Assembly (NCBI RefSeq): GCF_003721515.1
Contig: NZ_RJJD01000002.1
Coordinates: 360,081 to 424,080 of the forward strand
DNA from: Rufibacter latericius
GTDB taxonomy: Bacteria; Bacteroidota; Bacteroidia; Cytophagales; Hymenobacteraceae
DNA: 64,000 nucleotides
Direction of reading: 5' to 3'
Below, in pieces: positions 62,413-64,000 of the stretch (position 1 is the stretch's first letter; the number at the start of each line of letters is the position of its first letter). The notes beneath the pieces are model-generated. The model searched no databases and had not been told where the DNA came from. It saw only the letters and a program-made list of their open reading frames with translations. A program made the translations under genes and the position numbers.

Positions 62413-64000
62413 ATGGTGAATTATTACGATTGTCAAGACAGGGCGGGGACCGTCTTGTTGAACCAAGTAAATGGCCTCTGGCGGTACCTGGTGGTGCTGT
62501 TGGCGGCCTGTTTGTTTATCAGCAATCCTGGGGTTTCCCAAACCGCAACAACAACTTCGGGAGGTTACTACCCTCCCAAGCCCTGCCCACCAATACCATG
62601 TATTAACAGAACCCAAACCCAGGGGGGTTGGGGAGCTCCACCAAATGGAGGTAATAATGGAGCTTATCTACATCAGAATTTTCGCTACGCTTTCCCTTAT
62701 GGGGTAAGGGTGGGCGACATCTCTAATTCTGATAACTGTAACACCGGCAGGGTCCTCACCCTCTCCACGGCTCAAGCGGTTACTAACTTCCTGCCCTCCG
62801 GCAGTACTCCCCGAGCTTTAGATAAAAGTTACCTTAATCCAGGCGGGACTTACAGCAACAACTTCGCTGGACAGGTTGTAGCGCTCACTATCTCCGTAGG
62901 ATTTGATAACAAGTTCCCAAATTTTGGAGCTTCTGATGTTCCTTTGCAGAACATGATCATCACCACTGGCGTGTTTCAAGGCAAAACAGTTGCTTTTGTG
63001 CTTGCAGAAGCGAACAAAGCCTTGGCTGGGTGTTCTACAGCCTATTCTATCTCGCAATTGCATGATGCAGTTACAAGAATAAACGAAAGCTTTGTAGACG
63101 GACGGCAGACAAGCAATTATATTTTGTGTCCGCCCAAAATTCCTGTAGTCACGTTGAAGTATTGTCCTAAGTTCTGCGTAGGTGACCCCATCTACACCCT
63201 TACCGGCGGCTCGCCAGCTGGCGGTACTTATTACATTAACGGCGTGGCTTCAACCACTTTCAACCCAACCACTGCCGGCGAGTACCAACTGGTTTACCAA
63301 TACACAAATTCCTATGGATGCAAAGCAGAGGCTAAATGCATCATAAAGGTATATCCGAAACCGGAAGTAAAATTGCCTGAGTGTCCTAAGTTCTGCGTGG
63401 GAGACCAGACTTATACTTTAACCGGGGGTTACCCTGCGGGAGGAACCTACTACATCAACGGTGTGGCTGCCACAACCTTTACTCCTTCTCAACCCGGGAC
63501 CTATACCCTTACTTACAGGTATACCAACCCTTATACCTACTGCAAAGGCGAAGCTAAGTGCTATATAAAGGTTTACGAGAAGCCCTACGTGAAGCTGAAG
63601 GAGTGTCCTAAATTCTGCGTGGGTGACCCTGTTTATACCCTTTCCGGAGGCTACCCTGCGGGAGGAACCTACTACATAGACGGCGTAGCTGCTACCACCT
63701 TCAACCCCACCACCCCTGGAGAGTACACTCTAACCTATAAGTATTCCAACGGTTACTGCGAGGGTAAGGACTACTGCAAGATCAAGGTGTATCCTAAACC
63801 AGAAGTAAAACTGCCCGAGTGTCCTAAGTTCTGCGTGGGAGATCCTGTGTACACTTTGAAAGGGGGCGAACCTGCAGGGGGTACTTACTACATTAACGGC
63901 GTTCAGGCTACCACCTTCAATCCTACCACTCCGGGCGAGTACTGGCTCACCTATAGGTACACCAACCCTTATACTTACTGCAAGGGTGAGGCCAAGTGCA
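62413..64000 (+). CDS. Secreted repeat-rich surface protein, 3' end beyond the window
   Basis: The ATG at 62413 is followed by an open frame to base 64000 (529 codons, incomplete). The first 44 residues are nearly those of the gene at 59709 (MVNYY.C..RA start, AACLFISNPGVSQT end). A unique domain follows (about 55-240; FPYGVRVGDISNSDNCN and LSTAQAVTNFLPSG). Then come at least four repeats of 72-74 residues, each with CPKFCVGD, YTL.GG.PAGGTYYI.GV and TTFNPTTPGEY, and paired Cys. It is likely a large adhesin-like protein exported by the same system as its neighbour. The C-terminal sorting domain is not visible here. Confidence 0.85.
   Translation, partial: MVNYYDCQDRAGTVLLNQVNGLWRYLVVLLAACLFISNPGVSQTATTTSGGYYPPKPCPPIPCINRTQTQGGWGAPPNGGNNGAYLHQNFRYAFPYGVRVGDISNSDNCNTGRVLTLSTAQAVTNFLPSGSTPRALDKSYLNPGGTYSNNFAGQVVALTISVGFDNKFPNFGASDVPLQNMIITTGVFQGKTVAFVLAEANKALAGCSTAYSISQLHDAVTRINESFVDGRQTSNYILCPPKIPVVTLKYCPKFCVGDPIYTLTGGSPAGGTYYINGVASTTFNPTTAGEYQLVYQYTNSYGCKAEAKCIIKVYPKPEVKLPECPKFCVGDQTYTLTGGYPAGGTYYINGVAATTFTPSQPGTYTLTYRYTNPYTYCKGEAKCYIKVYEKPYVKLKECPKFCVGDPVYTLSGGYPAGGTYYIDGVAATTFNPTTPGEYTLTYKYSNGYCEGKDYCKIKVYPKPEVKLPECPKFCVGDPVYTLKGGEPAGGTYYINGVQATTFNPTTPGEYWLTYRYTNPYTYCKGEAKC
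63136..64000 (+). repeat. Tandem coding repeats of about 220 bases
   Basis: The marker codons for CPKFC begin at 63163, 63382, 63604 and 63820, giving periods of 219, 222 and 216 bases. Copies 2-4 are the most alike at nucleotide level. The array continues beyond the window. Confidence 0.9.

Noticed and set aside
57899..64000. Integrated element with attachment sites at tRNA-Met
   Set aside because: No integrase and no second copy of the tRNA 3' end found within the window; retained only as a composition-based suspicion.

Overview
The window looks like a chromosomal segment of a Bacteroidota bacterium, most likely Cytophagales/Hymenobacteraceae (Rufibacter- or Pontibacter-like). Grounds for this: promoters of the TAnnTTTG type, a short RpoD, a Bacteroidota-type histone H1-like protein, bacillithiol deacetylase BshB1, a TonB-dependent receptor with a carboxypeptidase-like N-terminal domain, a DUF2911 protein, a type IX secretion (Por) C-terminal sorting domain, and a HisB of the kind I associate with this phylum. 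The genus is inference.

Layout. 1-6960 (minus): a three-gene operon of a PhoD-like phosphatase, a DUF6603-like giant protein and a conserved hypothetical cut by the window edge. 7578-10326: nucleoid-associated protein, 2-hydroxyacid dehydrogenase, small membrane protein. 10420-14581 (minus): four overlapping genes, C39-type peptidase > RimK-like ATP-grasp ligase > GCS2-type carboxylate-amine ligase > N-formylglutamate amidohydrolase family, a likely amide-bond-forming pathway of unknown product. 14825: orphan LytTR regulator. 15819-24599 (minus): complete his operon hisGDCBHAF(IE), followed by a small hydrolase and an HD protein. It is preceded by a short His-rich leader peptide (24730-24819) that suggests attenuation control.

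25024-34415: DUF2911 protein, rpe plus TonB-dependent receptor, lipoprotein, mnmA, a TrpF-like protein without the usual catalytic Cys, trmB and folC. 34427-42377 (minus): TPR protein > outer-membrane barrel > HU/SPOR protein > ExbB > ExbD > TonB-like, apparently one energised cell-envelope machine. 42600-57691: housekeeping genes holA, tyrS, histone H1-like, an alpha-oxoamine synthase, accC, bshB1, a LysM/M23 peptidase, trxB, rpoD, pnp, rpsO, an LptF/G permease and a START-like protein.

A tRNA-Met at 57825 marks a sharp change. Beyond it lie long AT-rich stretches without genes and two secreted, repeat-rich surface proteins that share the same N-terminal export region; the second runs off the window.

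Throughout the typical part, gaps between genes carry copies of a roughly 40-bp imperfect palindrome (core TTTTCAGAAAACA). I count 17, several with extended arms that look like bidirectional terminators. The most system-like candidates are the ATP-grasp/GCS2/C39 operon, the PhoD/DUF6603 operon and the ExbBD-TPR-SPOR envelope operon.
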